DNA of 64,000 bases, from positions 124,001 through 188,000 of the forward strand of contig NZ_CP114054.1 of assembly GCF_026967575.1 (NCBI RefSeq), in the 5' to 3' direction. A program made the translations under genes and the position numbers. The stretch comes from Aurantiacibacter sp. MUD11 (GTDB taxonomy: Bacteria > Pseudomonadota > Alphaproteobacteria > Sphingomonadales > Sphingomonadaceae). Shown piece after piece: positions 8,098 to 19,089 of this stretch. Positions within the stretch are counted from its first letter, which is position 1, and every line of letters begins with the position of its first letter. Under the pieces are notes generated by a model that made no database searches, was not told the origin of the DNA, and saw only the letters and a program-made list of their open reading frames with translations.

Positions 8098-9410
8098 TTC
8101 GCCGCCTTGATCATCGCCTCGATATCGACGAATTTCTCACGCGGAGCGCCTTCGCGGGCGGCCTTGGCCTCGGCTTCCTCGATCTTCTTCCAGTCCTTGA
8201 AGGTAACCACGTCGAGACCCTTCTCGGCGGCATAGGCATCGAAGCCGGCGCGCCCTTTCTTGCCGGCACTGCCCAGCGTGCCGCTGGCGATGTCCTCGGC
8301 AATCTTGTCGATAACGGTAAATCCGTCGGGCTTGTTGGTGCCGATCGTGCCGGAAGGTCCGCGCTTGGCCCAGCCGACACAGTAGAGGCCGGGCAGGATG
8401 CGCCCCTCGTCGTTGGCGAAACGGCCGGCGCGCTGGTCGAACGGGACGCCGGGGATGGGCGTGGTGCGATAGCCGATGCAGCTGATCACCAGGTCGGCGG
8501 GCAGGCGCGCGGTCTCGCCGGTGCCGACGGCGCGCCCCTTCACCAGCTCGGTGTGCTCGATCTCGATGGCTTCGACCTTGCCGTCTCCCAGCAGCGCCTT
8601 GGGCTGGGCGAAGAAGGCAAATTCGATGGCGATACGCTTTTCGGCGCGGATGTGTTCGGGCGTAGCGGCGAATTGGCGCAGGATGGTCACCGACTTGCGC
8701 AGGCCGGGTTCGAGCAGGGCATCCTCCGCCTCGTCCGGCAGGTCGCCCTGAGCGACATGCGGCGCGGCGCACTCCAGGTGGGCCAGCTCGCCCAGTTCTT
8801 TGGGCGTCATCATGATCTGGTGCGGCCCGCGGCGGCCAAGCAGCACGATCCGCTCGATCTTCGACTGGCACAGCGCCTCCAGCGCGTGACTGACGATGTC
8901 GCTGCCTTCGAATTCGCAGTCGGTCTTCGACAGCATCCGGGCGACGTCCAGCGCGACATTGCCCATGCCGATGACGACGGCGGTAGAGCCCGACAGGTCG
9001 GGGTTTAGCTCGGCAAACTTGGGGTGGCCGTTGTACCAGCCGACAAAGGCCGCGCTGCCGAAAGCGTTGGCCAGGTCCTCGCCGGGAATGCCCAGTTCGC
9101 GGTCTTCCGGCGCGCCGGTGGCGAGCACCACCGCGTCGTACAGCTCCTGCAACTGCGCGATGGTGATGTCGCGGCCTACTGCCACATTGCCCACGAAGCG
9201 CACGTTCTCGGTCAGCGCGGTTTTCTCGTATCGGCGCGAGACCCCCTTGATCGACTGGTGATCGGGCGCGACGCCGGTGCGGATCAGGCCGTAAGGCACT
9301 GGCATCAGGTCGAAAATATCGACGCGAACATCGTCGCCGAAGTGCTTTTGCGCGGCTTCGGCGGTGTAGTATCCCGCCGGACCCGAACCGATGATCGCAA
9401 TATGCCGCAT
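8094..9410 (-). CDS. fpr: ferredoxin/adrenodoxin-type NADP+ reductase
   Basis: This 438-residue flavoprotein shuttles electrons between NADPH and a ferredoxin. The N-terminal FAD loop IIGSGPAGYYTAEAA, the PVPYGLIRTGVAPDHQ signature, the second nucleotide loop VVIGMGNVALDVARM (about 150-165) and GPSGTIGTNKPDG near the C-terminus match adrenodoxin-reductase-type enzymes rather than the small plant/bacterial FNR type. It could serve the korAB ferredoxin oxidoreductase or ferredoxin-fed P450/Rieske systems; no ferredoxin gene lies nearby. The gene is convergent with the membrane protein gene and divergent from the first GGDEF/EAL gene. Confidence 0.9.
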   Translation of the reverse strand: MRHIAIIGSGPAGYYTAEAAQKHFGDDVRVDIFDLMPVPYGLIRTGVAPDHQSIKGVSRRYEKTALTENVRFVGNVAVGRDITIAQLQELYDAVVLATGAPEDRELGIPGEDLANAFGSAAFVGWYNGHPKFAELNPDLSGSTAVVIGMGNVALDVARMLSKTDCEFEGSDIVSHALEALCQSKIERIVLLGRRGPHQIMMTPKELGELAHLECAAPHVAQGDLPDEAEDALLEPGLRKSVTILRQFAATPEHIRAEKRIAIEFAFFAQPKALLGDGKVEAIEIEHTELVKGRAVGTGETARLPADLVISCIGYRTTPIPGVPFDQRAGRFANDEGRILPGLYCVGWAKRGPSGTIGTNKPDGFTVIDKIAEDIASGTLGSAGKKGRAGFDAYAAEKGLDVVTFKDWKKIEEAEAKAAREGAPREKFVDIEAMIKAAN

Positions 9411-9568
9411 GCCGCTCTCCCCGCTGCCCGCTGACAGTCGCCTGATCTTGTAACAAATTAACCCTTTACGGCAATGCGCCCACCCTCGGCTTTGCCCGGA
9501 GAATTTCGCCCATGTGAAAGCTTGCCCGATTAACCGTTTTTCAAAGGGGTTTGGGGCAATAGCGGAAC

Positions 9569-12334
9569 ATGAGTGGTGGGAGCCGATCGGCGATCCAGAG
9601 GGTCAGGCGCGCAAGCGCCGACGCGCAGTCGCGCGAACAGGACCCTGCGCCCAGCGTCTTCCCCGAGCCAGCAAGCCAGTCGACAGCATCGACCGCCAAC
9701 GCGCGCGACGTGGTCAGGGAAGTGCTTCCGGATCGCCGCGTCGAAGAGCGCAGGGAGCCGGTGCTGACACGCCGCCCGGAGCCGTCGCGCGACGTGCTCG
9801 AACTGAAGGAAATCTTCCCGCGCGAATGGCACTACATGTTGCTGGTCATGATCGCTGCGATCGGAGCCGGCTTCGCGATGAGCTCGGCCTGGCCGAGCCG
9901 ACTTTCCGGCGTCCCGCTGATCCTGTCGGTCCTGCTGATGGCGCCGCTGCCCAAGGTCTGGGATCTGGTTGCCGCGCGCAGCATGCGGCACAAGCTGGCC
10001 GCCGCCACCTTCGCCATCTTCCTGCCGCTGTTCCTGTTCGGATACGGCAAGAACGAATGGGCCGTGGAAGGCGGACTGACATGGGACGTGACGGTGGTGG
10101 CGATGCTGGCCGTCAGTTCGATTTCGGTCGTCTACCTGCGCCGCACGCCGGCCATGATCTTTGCCGCCCAGATCGCGCTCTGGGCCGCGATCGTGGCCGC
10201 CACCGGATCGCTGGTCGGGTTCGTCGCGCTGGGCATCGGCTTCGTCCTTGCGGTGCTTGTCACCCGCGAACAGATGCGCAAGGCGGCGCAGCGCGAGGAA
10301 TTCAGGTTGATGCAGGAACGCGTTGCCACCCGCGCCCAGGACATCCTCACCGACTACGAAGAGACCGGGCAGGGCTGGTTCTGGGAAACCGATCGCCGCT
10401 CCTTGCTAACCTACGTTTCACCGCCCGTGGCAGAGGCGCTGGGCAAGCAGGCGGAGGACCTGCTGGGGCAGCCGCTTACGTCCCTGTTCGACCTGCAAGT
10501 GACCGGCGGCGAGGGTGAACGCACGCTGATGTTCCACCTTTCTGCCCGCTCGGCGTTCAGTGAGCTGGCGGTTCGCGCAGCCGTGTCCGGCGACGAGCGC
10601 TGGTGGGCGATTTCGGGTCGGCCGCTGTATGACCATTTCGACAACTTCATCGGCTTTCGCGGCTCCGGCACCGACCTGACCGAGCGCAAGCGGAGCCAGG
10701 AACACGCGACGCGCCTCGCCCGGTACGATTCCCTCACCGGGCTCGCCAACCGCTTCCAGATGGGACAGGCGCTGGAAAAGATCGTCAGTGCCCCGCAGGA
10801 GGCAAACCGCCACTGCTCGGTGCTGCTGCTCGACCTCGATCGCTTCAAGCACGTCAACGATACCATGGGACACCCTGCCGGCGACGCGCTGCTGAAGCAG
10901 GTCGCCCAGCGGCTGGAGCGCGCGGTCGGCAAGCTGGGACAGGTGGGCCGTCTGGGTGGAGACGAATTCCAGGTCATCGTGCCCACGCGAACCGACCGCA
11001 ACCAGATCGCATCGCTTGGCCGCGACATCATCAATTCGCTGTCGCAGCCCTATTCTATCGATGGGCAGCGCGTGGTGATCGGCGCCTCCGTCGGCATCGC
11101 CACCGCCCCTGACGATGGCTCCACCAGCGAGGCGCTGATCCGCAATGCCGACCTGGCGCTCTATGCAGCGAAGGATGCCGGGCGCGGTCGTTATCATTTC
11201 TACTCGCAGGACCTTCACGCCGAGGCCGAGGCGCGGTCGCAGCTCGAAGACGACTTGCGGGATGCCATCCATAAAGGCGAACTGCAGCTATTCTACCAGC
11301 CGGTCATTTCCTGCGAGAGCGAGAAGATCACCGGGTTCGAAGCTCTGATGCGCTGGCAACACCCGGTGAAGGGTTGGGTTTCCCCGCAACGCTTCATCGA
11401 GACCGCCGAAGATACCGGGATGATCCAGCAGATCGGCGAATGGGCCTTGCGCAAGGCTTGCGCGGACCTGGCGACATGGCCCGAGGAAGTCAGGGTCGCG
11501 GTGAACGTCTCCCCGGTGCAGTTTGCCAACCTGCAATTGCCCACTGTCGTCGCCAATGCCCTGGCCCATGCGCAGGTGCATCCCTCGCGGCTGGAGCTGG
11601 AAATCACCGAATCCGTGTTCCTGCAGGATGACGCGGGGACCGACGCCATGTTCGCCGCGCTGAAGAAGCTGGGCGTGCGATTGGCGCTGGACGATTTCGG
11701 CACCGGCTATTCTTCGCTGGGCTATTTGAAGAAGGCCCCGTTCGACAAGATCAAGATCGACCAGAGCTTCGTGCGCGGGGCCACGCAGGAAGGCAGCCGC
11801 CACGGCGCCATCATCGCTTCCATCACCAGCCTCGCCCATGCCCTGGGCATGGATACCACCGCCGAGGGCGTGGAAACGCTGGACGAGCTGGAACTGGTGC
11901 GCATGCACGGCTGCACGCACGTGCAGGGTTTCATCTACGAACGACCGCTGAGCTTCGAGGATGCCACCGAACGCCTGGCTTCCGGACTGGCTGCCGTGGC
12001 GCGTGGCCCGCGGTCGAGCCGGGCGCCGCGCCAGACCATGCTGCGCAAGGTTGTGCTGGACCACAACGGCAACCTCTACAACGGCGTGGTCAAGAACATC
12101 TCCACCACCGGGGCACTGATCGAGGGTCTCTGGAACGTCCCGGTCGGCACGATCTTCAAGGTGCAGATTTCGCAGAAGCACCTGGTGACCTGCACCGCGC
12201 GCTGGTGCGAGGATGATCGCATGGGCGTGGAATTCGCCAATCCGCTGCAACGAGACGGTGCCGGCAGGATCGCGGCGATCCAAGGTGAGGCAGCAGCGTC
12301 GCGCTCACCGGAATCGTTGGAGAAGGCTGGATGA
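9569..12334 (+). CDS. membrane PAS-GGDEF-EAL-PilZ c-di-GMP enzyme
   Basis: This 921-residue protein can both make and destroy c-di-GMP. In order: a polar N-terminus rich in arginine, about six membrane helices (88-235), a PAS domain (about 260-375), a GGDEF domain with intact GGDEF near 460, an EAL domain from about 570, and a C-terminal PilZ domain (about 820-897, KNISTTGALIEG). EAL catalytic residues look complete: FEAL, the Asn in VNVSP, ELEITES, LDDFGTGYSS, KIDQSF, TAEGVE and VQGF. No RxxD inhibitory site stands five residues before GGDEF. The PilZ tail may be the product sensor instead. It is followed by a soluble paralogue. Confidence 0.92.
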   Translation: MSGGSRSAIQRVRRASADAQSREQDPAPSVFPEPASQSTASTANARDVVREVLPDRRVEERREPVLTRRPEPSRDVLELKEIFPREWHYMLLVMIAAIGAGFAMSSAWPSRLSGVPLILSVLLMAPLPKVWDLVAARSMRHKLAAATFAIFLPLFLFGYGKNEWAVEGGLTWDVTVVAMLAVSSISVVYLRRTPAMIFAAQIALWAAIVAATGSLVGFVALGIGFVLAVLVTREQMRKAAQREEFRLMQERVATRAQDILTDYEETGQGWFWETDRRSLLTYVSPPVAEALGKQAEDLLGQPLTSLFDLQVTGGEGERTLMFHLSARSAFSELAVRAAVSGDERWWAISGRPLYDHFDNFIGFRGSGTDLTERKRSQEHATRLARYDSLTGLANRFQMGQALEKIVSAPQEANRHCSVLLLDLDRFKHVNDTMGHPAGDALLKQVAQRLERAVGKLGQVGRLGGDEFQVIVPTRTDRNQIASLGRDIINSLSQPYSIDGQRVVIGASVGIATAPDDGSTSEALIRNADLALYAAKDAGRGRYHFYSQDLHAEAEARSQLEDDLRDAIHKGELQLFYQPVISCESEKITGFEALMRWQHPVKGWVSPQRFIETAEDTGMIQQIGEWALRKACADLATWPEEVRVAVNVSPVQFANLQLPTVVANALAHAQVHPSRLELEITESVFLQDDAGTDAMFAALKKLGVRLALDDFGTGYSSLGYLKKAPFDKIKIDQSFVRGATQEGSRHGAIIASITSLAHALGMDTTAEGVETLDELELVRMHGCTHVQGFIYERPLSFEDATERLASGLAAVARGPRSSRAPRQTMLRKVVLDHNGNLYNGVVKNISTTGALIEGLWNVPVGTIFKVQISQKHLVTCTARWCEDDRMGVEFANPLQRDGAGRIAAIQGEAAASRSPESLEKAG

Positions 12335-12352
12335 CCGGCCGGCCAGGGGGTC

Positions 12353-12375
12353 AGGCTTAGCGGTTTGGTAAGCCT
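12353..12375 (+). terminator. hairpin between the two GGDEF/EAL genes
   Basis: Perfect 7-bp arms AGGCTTA (12353-12359) and TAAGCCT (12369-12375) enclose a 9-base loop, followed by ATCTGTTTAG with only a weak T-run. It may partly terminate the first gene's transcript or separate expression of the tandem paralogues. Confidence 0.35.
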
Positions 12376-12454
12376 ATCTGTTTAGAACGTTTGCGCGGGA
12401 ATACGCTTGCTGCGCTTCGTCGGAAAAAGCGCATTGATTGGAGTAGTTGGCAAG

Positions 12455-14704
12455 ATGGGTGTGCGAGACATGTGGAAGGGATTTGGCGGACAGCAGTCCG
12501 AACCCGTCCGCGTGCCCGACGCAGAAGCCGTGGCAGCCAAGCTCGCCAAGGTGAACGTCAGCGATCGCGAACGCCTGCAGATGCTCGAATGCTTCGAGAA
12601 GAGCGATATCGCCTGGTTCTGGGCGACCGACGCGCAGAACCGCCTGACCTATCTTTCGCCCAAGGCCCTGGCCCAGTTCACTACCGAACGCGAGGTAATC
12701 GGTGAACCGTTGGCGAGTGTCTTCAAGACGGTCAACGTCGAGCACGACGAGACCGAGACCAAGCCGATTTCCTACATGGTCAGTTCGCGCACCAGCTTCG
12801 TCGAACAGCCAGTCCAGCTGGTGAATGAGGCAGGAAGTGCGGGCACCGGCAAGTGGTGGGAGCTGACCGGACGCGCGCAGTTCGACAAGAAGCAGGATTT
12901 CATCGGTTATCGCGGCATCGCCCGGGACATCACCGATATCTACGAAGAACAGCTGAATGCCTCCAAGCTGGCGGAATTCGATTCACTGACAGGCCTGGCC
13001 AATCGTCACCGCATGCAGCGTCGATTGGAAACCACGCTCAACGCCTACAGGATCGAGAAGCGCAGCTGTGCGCTGGTGATGATGGACCTCGACCGGTTCA
13101 AGCAGGTGAACGATACGCTAGGCCACCCGGCGGGCGACGAACTGTTGCGCCAGGTCTCGCAACGCCTGCAGAGCATCGCTCCGGGCGGGGCCGAGATCGG
13201 GCGTCTTGGCGGTGACGAATTCCAGCTCATCATTCCCGATATGGACGATCGCGGGCGGCTGGGCGAAATCGCCAATCGCATGATCCAGATGATCTCGCAG
13301 CCCTACTCGGTAGAGGGCAGTCGCGCCATCATCGGTACTTCCGTCGGCATCGCCATCGCCCCCTATGACGGCATCATGCCGGCAGAACTGGTAAAGGCGG
13401 CCGACCTGGCGCTGTATGCGGCCAAGGGCGGCGGTCGTGGCCAGTTTCGCTTCTATTCGAACGATCTGAAGGAAAATGCTGACGATCGGCGCGAGATCGA
13501 GGAAGACCTGCGCGACGCCATCCATGCCGGGGAACTGGAAGTGCACTACCAGCCGCAGGTGGGCACGAAGGATCACAAGGTTCGCGGGTTCGAAGCCCTG
13601 GTGCGCTGGAACCACCCGGAACACGGGCCGATTTCGCCCGCCACCTTCGTCCCCATTGCCGAAGACAGCAACCTGATCGAGGAACTGGGTGCGCTGGTCC
13701 TCAGGCAGGCCTGCAAGGATGCCGCGCAATGGCCCGGCGACCTGCGCGTTTCCGTCAATGTCTCGGCGCGGCAGTTCCTGAACGAGGAACTGCCCAACCT
13801 GGTCGAAAAAGCCCTCCAGGAATCCGGGCTGGAGCCACGCCAGCTGGAACTGGAGATCACCGAGACGGTGTTCATGGGCGACATGGGCACCACCGATGCC
13901 ATGTTCGCCCAGCTCAAGAAGCTGGGCGTGAAACTTGCGCTGGACGATTTCGGCACCGGCTTCTCGTCGCTGTCCTATTTGAGCAGCGCGCCGTTCGACA
14001 AGATCAAGATCGACCAGAGCTTCGTGCGTGGTTGCACGGACGAAAACCACTCGAACCACGCCATCATCACGGCCATCGCCAGCCTGGCGCGCGCGCTCGG
14101 CATGGCTACCACCGCCGAGGGCGTGGAGGCGCTGGACGAACTGGAAATCATCGCCGGCCTGCATGTCGACATGGTGCAGGGCTTCATCTTCTCGCGCGCC
14201 ATGCCGCAGGATGCCCTGCTGGAGAAACTCGGCTCGGGCGAACTGCTGTTCGAGCCGGTCGGACCGGCGAAGCACCGTGCGGAACGTCGCACCCTGCTGC
14301 GCAAGATCGGCGTGGTGCACGAGGACCATCACTATACGGCCATGCTGCGCGATCTTTCGCGCACGGGCGCCCGTATCGAGGGGCTGCTGGACGTGCCGGT
14401 GGGCACGCCGCTGGTGCTGGACCTGGGGGAAGGGCAGATTGTCGTCTGCGTCGTGCGCCGCTCGCAGGACGCAACCCAGGGCGTGGAGTTCGAGACGCCG
14501 CTGGTGTCCAACGGGGCAGGGGGGCTGTGCACCCGCCACCGTGTCTCGCCCTACATGCTGGCCGCTGCCGGCATGCCCTTGCAGGCGCTGCCGAAGGGGC
14601 ATCACCTGGCCGCCGTGGCCGCGGCTGGCGGGGGAAGCGGCCCCCAGAGCCGTCCGCAGTTCATGCAGGTGGATATCGGCGCGGGATCCTCGCGCGCAGG
14701 CTAA
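12455..14704 (+). CDS. soluble PAS-GGDEF-EAL-PilZ c-di-GMP enzyme
   Basis: This 749-residue paralogue of the preceding gene has no membrane helices. Domain order is PAS (about 35-160), GGDEF (motif near 250), EAL (FEALVRW near 378) and PilZ (about 605-680, RDLSRTGARIEG). After the PilZ domain is a low-complexity Ala/Gly tail of about 60 residues. EAL residues are complete, and no RxxD I-site precedes GGDEF. I prefer the ATG at 12455 (MGVRDMWKGF); a TTG at 12407 would add 16 residues, and ATG 12470 is also possible. The pair could sense one cue at the membrane and one in the cytoplasm. Confidence 0.9.
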   Translation: MGVRDMWKGFGGQQSEPVRVPDAEAVAAKLAKVNVSDRERLQMLECFEKSDIAWFWATDAQNRLTYLSPKALAQFTTEREVIGEPLASVFKTVNVEHDETETKPISYMVSSRTSFVEQPVQLVNEAGSAGTGKWWELTGRAQFDKKQDFIGYRGIARDITDIYEEQLNASKLAEFDSLTGLANRHRMQRRLETTLNAYRIEKRSCALVMMDLDRFKQVNDTLGHPAGDELLRQVSQRLQSIAPGGAEIGRLGGDEFQLIIPDMDDRGRLGEIANRMIQMISQPYSVEGSRAIIGTSVGIAIAPYDGIMPAELVKAADLALYAAKGGGRGQFRFYSNDLKENADDRREIEEDLRDAIHAGELEVHYQPQVGTKDHKVRGFEALVRWNHPEHGPISPATFVPIAEDSNLIEELGALVLRQACKDAAQWPGDLRVSVNVSARQFLNEELPNLVEKALQESGLEPRQLELEITETVFMGDMGTTDAMFAQLKKLGVKLALDDFGTGFSSLSYLSSAPFDKIKIDQSFVRGCTDENHSNHAIITAIASLARALGMATTAEGVEALDELEIIAGLHVDMVQGFIFSRAMPQDALLEKLGSGELLFEPVGPAKHRAERRTLLRKIGVVHEDHHYTAMLRDLSRTGARIEGLLDVPVGTPLVLDLGEGQIVVCVVRRSQDATQGVEFETPLVSNGAGGLCTRHRVSPYMLAAAGMPLQALPKGHHLAAVAAAGGGSGPQSRPQFMQVDIGAGSSRAG

Positions 14705-14764
14705 GCGCACGCGGGTGCGCAATCCTTGCTGACAGGCGGTTCGCCCTCCGCTAGAGGGCGCGCC

Positions 14765-16582
<1,818 letters not shown>

Positions 16583-16588
16583 CTCCAC

Positions 16589-16626
16589 AAAAAATGGGCG
16601 CGGGCCGGCGTGAGCGACCCGCGCCC
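16589..16626 (-). terminator. Rho-independent terminator of the Flp pilin gene
   Basis: Read on the minus strand, perfect 9-bp arms GGGCGCGGG and CCCGCGCCC (plus coordinates 16618-16626 and 16596-16604) with a 13-base loop are followed by A then six T. The T-run lies only on the minus-strand side, so it ends the pilin transcript. The hairpin could also stop lepA transcripts coming the other way. Confidence 0.8.
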
Positions 16627-16687
16627 TGTCAGCATGACGGCGCTGGTGGTGGCAGTCTCCGGTCAGGAACTGCCGTCACCTCTTGGG

Positions 16688-16864
16688 TCAGCGTGTGGCG
16701 CTGTCATACTCCCCCTCGACGTAGCCGAAGGTGTTGTCGACTTCGTTGCCCAGCGTCTCGAAGGCGCCCGCCAGGGCGACCGCGACCAGCGAGGCCAGAA
16801 AGCCGTATTCGATACCCGTCGCGCCGCGCTCGTCGGCACGCAGGGCGTGTAGTGTGTGGGTCAT
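16688..16864 (-). CDS. flp: Flp family type IVb pilin
   Basis: This 58-residue pilin starts MTHTLHALRADERGATGIEY. It has a short basic leader, then the Flp processing context (Gly followed by ATGIEY, with Glu at position +5 and the adjacent Tyr), a hydrophobic helix GFLASLVAVALAGAF, and a short polar tail. GAGGAGA lies about 8 bases before the ATG. It has its own terminator downstream. No tad/cpa assembly genes are nearby, so it is an orphan or satellite pilin that would need a remote Tad machine and prepilin peptidase. Too short for most ORF callers. Confidence 0.85.
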   Translation of the reverse strand: MTHTLHALRADERGATGIEYGFLASLVAVALAGAFETLGNEVDNTFGYVEGEYDSATR

Positions 16865-17041
16865 TGCCCAAGTCTCCTCGGGAGGCCTGCCAGGACAGGT
16901 GATTCCCTTTTTGCGCAGCGGTCCCCGTGCTGCTTGCCCTGCATGTAACAGTCGGCGTTAGCGGCGCGCTGACGAACGCGATGAAGGGGCGTCGTTAACC
17001 CGGTGTTGGGCATGTTCGGCGCGCGCTTGCGCCGTTGCGGC
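16865..17041. other. intergenic region upstream of flp
   Basis: About 177 bp between the flp start and the methyltransferase stop. It should hold the flp promoter and the end of the methyltransferase mRNA. I see only short GC-rich palindromes (for example GGCGCGCGCTTGCGCC near 17020) and no gene. Confidence 0.4.
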
Positions 17042-18067
17042 TCAGCCCGGCTTGCGGGCGGAGACGAGCGAGTAGTAGCTGCCCGGCGTCTTGCAGGCGC
17101 GCACGTCCTCGAATCCGGCGGTTTCCAGCAGCGTGGCGAACTCGGGCAGGGTATACTGCTTGCCCAGCGTGCCCATCAGCATCATCAGGCTGAAGCTGGC
17201 GGCGGACCAGGGGCCGGTGCCGTCGTCATCCATCAGGATCTCGTGCAGGAAGATTCGCCCGCCCGGCGCCAGTGCCTGGTAGGACTTGGCGGCGAGGATG
17301 GCGTTGGTCTCCTCCGACCAGTCATGCCAGATGTTGGCGAAGAAGTGCGCATCGTGCCCCTCCGGCCACTCTTCCTCGAACATGTTCAGCCCGCAGGTCG
17401 ATACCCGGTCGGCCAGTCTCGCCGCTTCGACATGCTTGGCCGCCTCGACGCACATTTCCTTCAGGTCGAGCAGGGTCACGCGCATCCCTTCATGGGCGCG
17501 GGCCAGTTCGATACCGTAGACGCCGGAGCCGCATCCCACGTCGAGCAGGCTGGTGACGTCGGTGAAGGCGGGCTGCATCGCCGCACCGCGAGCCGGGCCC
17601 ATGGAGTGGGCGTGCATGAAATCGGAGATGCGTTTGGCCACCTCGGCGCTCATTGTCCCGCGCTCCCATTCCGGGCCGCCGGCCACGCGGTTCTCCGGCC
17701 GCTTGCCGGTGCGCACCATCTCGATCAGCTGGGCATGGAGGGGGATGGTCTCGCGGAAACGGAACAGGAAGCCGCCCCAGTAGCCGGTCGCATCGGGGTG
17801 CAGCCACATGCGGGCAGGGGCGGTTGCCGACCAGCGCCCGTTGCGTCGCTCGACCATGCCAAGCGAGGCAAGGGCGCCCAGCAGCACGCCCAGCGCGCGC
17901 GCATCGACCGAAAGCGCTTCCGCCAGCGCCCCGGTATCGAGTGCCTCGTTGCCGATCGCGCGGAACAGGCCGAGCTCGTCCGCCACCGTCACGGCGGGCA
18001 GCGTAAATTGCGATTGCCAGATATCCCAGATGGCACGATCGTCCGTGCCGGGCGGTAGCGGTCCCAT
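17042..18067 (-). CDS. SAM-dependent O-methyltransferase-like protein
   Basis: This 341-residue class I methyltransferase resembles the acetylserotonin/hydroxyneurosporene O-methyltransferase group: an N-terminal helical dimerisation/winged-helix part (to about 120), then motif I LLDVGCGSGVYGIELA (about 189-204), the downstream NIWHDWSEE, and APGGRIFLHE. The start MGPLPPGT has AGGGGAGAC about 8 bases upstream; the longer frame to 18094 has none. It is divergent, with 101 bp between, from a CmcJ-like oxygenase, as in hydroxylation-then-methylation pairs. Substrate unknown. Confidence 0.85.
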   Translation of the reverse strand: MGPLPPGTDDRAIWDIWQSQFTLPAVTVADELGLFRAIGNEALDTGALAEALSVDARALGVLLGALASLGMVERRNGRWSATAPARMWLHPDATGYWGGFLFRFRETIPLHAQLIEMVRTGKRPENRVAGGPEWERGTMSAEVAKRISDFMHAHSMGPARGAAMQPAFTDVTSLLDVGCGSGVYGIELARAHEGMRVTLLDLKEMCVEAAKHVEAARLADRVSTCGLNMFEEEWPEGHDAHFFANIWHDWSEETNAILAAKSYQALAPGGRIFLHEILMDDDGTGPWSAASFSLMMLMGTLGKQYTLPEFATLLETAGFEDVRACKTPGSYYSLVSARKPG

Positions 18068-18083
18068 AGCGTCTCCCCTCGCG

Positions 18084-18117
18084 TTTCGCGCCATCTATAG
18101 CGAAAGGCTTGAAGCCT
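18084..18117. promoter_or_regulatory. palindromes in the methyltransferase/CmcJ divergent promoter
   Basis: Two inverted repeats lie between the divergent genes: TTTCGC-N10-GCGAAA (18084-18105, perfect 6-bp arms) and AGGCTT-G-AAGCCT (18105-18117, perfect). Their position in a 101-bp divergent region suggests an operator controlling both genes. No matching regulator gene is adjacent. Confidence 0.45.
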
Positions 18118-18168
18118 GCCAGCGTCTCGTGTCATGCAATTCGCGAGGAGCAGGAGGACGAGAGGCCC

Positions 18169-19077
18169 ATGGCAACGCAGGTGAAATCCTCGATCGAGGA
18201 CGATGCACGGCAAGTGCGGGCAATGATGCGCTATGTCGACGAGGGCGACTTCGTCACGCGGCGCTATGTCAGCCAGGGCAAGGAACTCAACACCGGCACC
18301 TATTCCGACCACGAGGTGATCATTCGCGACGGCATGCCGATCCGCGACCATTTTACCCTCGACACCCACGGCTTCATGATCGCCAGGAGCGCCAGCGCGG
18401 TGACCGATTTCTACGATAGGGCCACGGTCGAGCGGCTCTACGAGCGCGAGGTGGAAGCCGACGTCGTGCGCCTGACCGGGGCGGACAAGTGCGCCGCGCG
18501 CGGCTGGATGCTGCGGACCAGTGCCGACCTTACCGAACATGCCAGCAAGAAGAGCGAGGGCTACACCCACCACGGCGGCCTCCAGCCGCCGGCGGGTGAG
18601 GCGCATGTCGACACCGCGCCGCGTACGGCCGAGCGCATGGCACGCCAGACCTACGAGCAGTGCTTTCCCGACGGGCCGGGTTTCAAGCGGTTCCTCATCA
18701 CCAGCCACTGGCGCACCTTCTCGCCGCCGCCGCAGGATATCCCGCTGGCGCTGTGCGACGGGCGGACAAGCTTCGGCGGGGAGGAAAAGGACAATACCCT
18801 GCTGATCGTCGACGAGTTCCCCGAAGGTGACGCGCTGACCGCGCCGGTGCCCGGCGAGGAGGACATGCTCGCCGCCACGATCTTCTCCTACCACCCGTCG
18901 CACCGCTGGTGGTATTTCGCCGGCATGGAACGCGACGACGTGCTGCTGTTCAAGTTCTACGACAGCGATCACGAGCGCACCTGGCGTTGCCCGCATTCGG
19001 CCTTTGTGGACGGCTCTGCCAAGGCGCCGAACGTCCGCGAAAGTATCGAATGCCGAAGCGTCGCCTTCTGGGAATAA
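18169..19077 (+). CDS. CmcJ/NvfI-family putative oxidoreductase
   Basis: This 302-residue soluble protein resembles the CmcJ/NvfI group, which includes the cephamycin 7-alpha hydroxylase partner and fungal relatives. Conserved-looking stretches are DHEVIIRDGMPIRDHFTLD, HHGGLQPPAGEAHVDTAPR with a possible HxD iron site, TSHWRTFSPPPQDIPLALCD, and WWYFAGMERDDVLLFKFYDSD. The start at MATQVKSS has AGGAGGACGAG upstream. CmcJ works with a methyltransferase partner, and a methyltransferase is divergent here, so a joint hydroxylation/methylation is plausible. Iron and 2-oxoglutarate use is inferred only. Confidence 0.75.
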   Translation: MATQVKSSIEDDARQVRAMMRYVDEGDFVTRRYVSQGKELNTGTYSDHEVIIRDGMPIRDHFTLDTHGFMIARSASAVTDFYDRATVERLYEREVEADVVRLTGADKCAARGWMLRTSADLTEHASKKSEGYTHHGGLQPPAGEAHVDTAPRTAERMARQTYEQCFPDGPGFKRFLITSHWRTFSPPPQDIPLALCDGRTSFGGEEKDNTLLIVDEFPEGDALTAPVPGEEDMLAATIFSYHPSHRWWYFAGMERDDVLLFKFYDSDHERTWRCPHSAFVDGSAKAPNVRESIECRSVAFWE

Positions 19078-19089
19078 TCTTGCGCGCAC

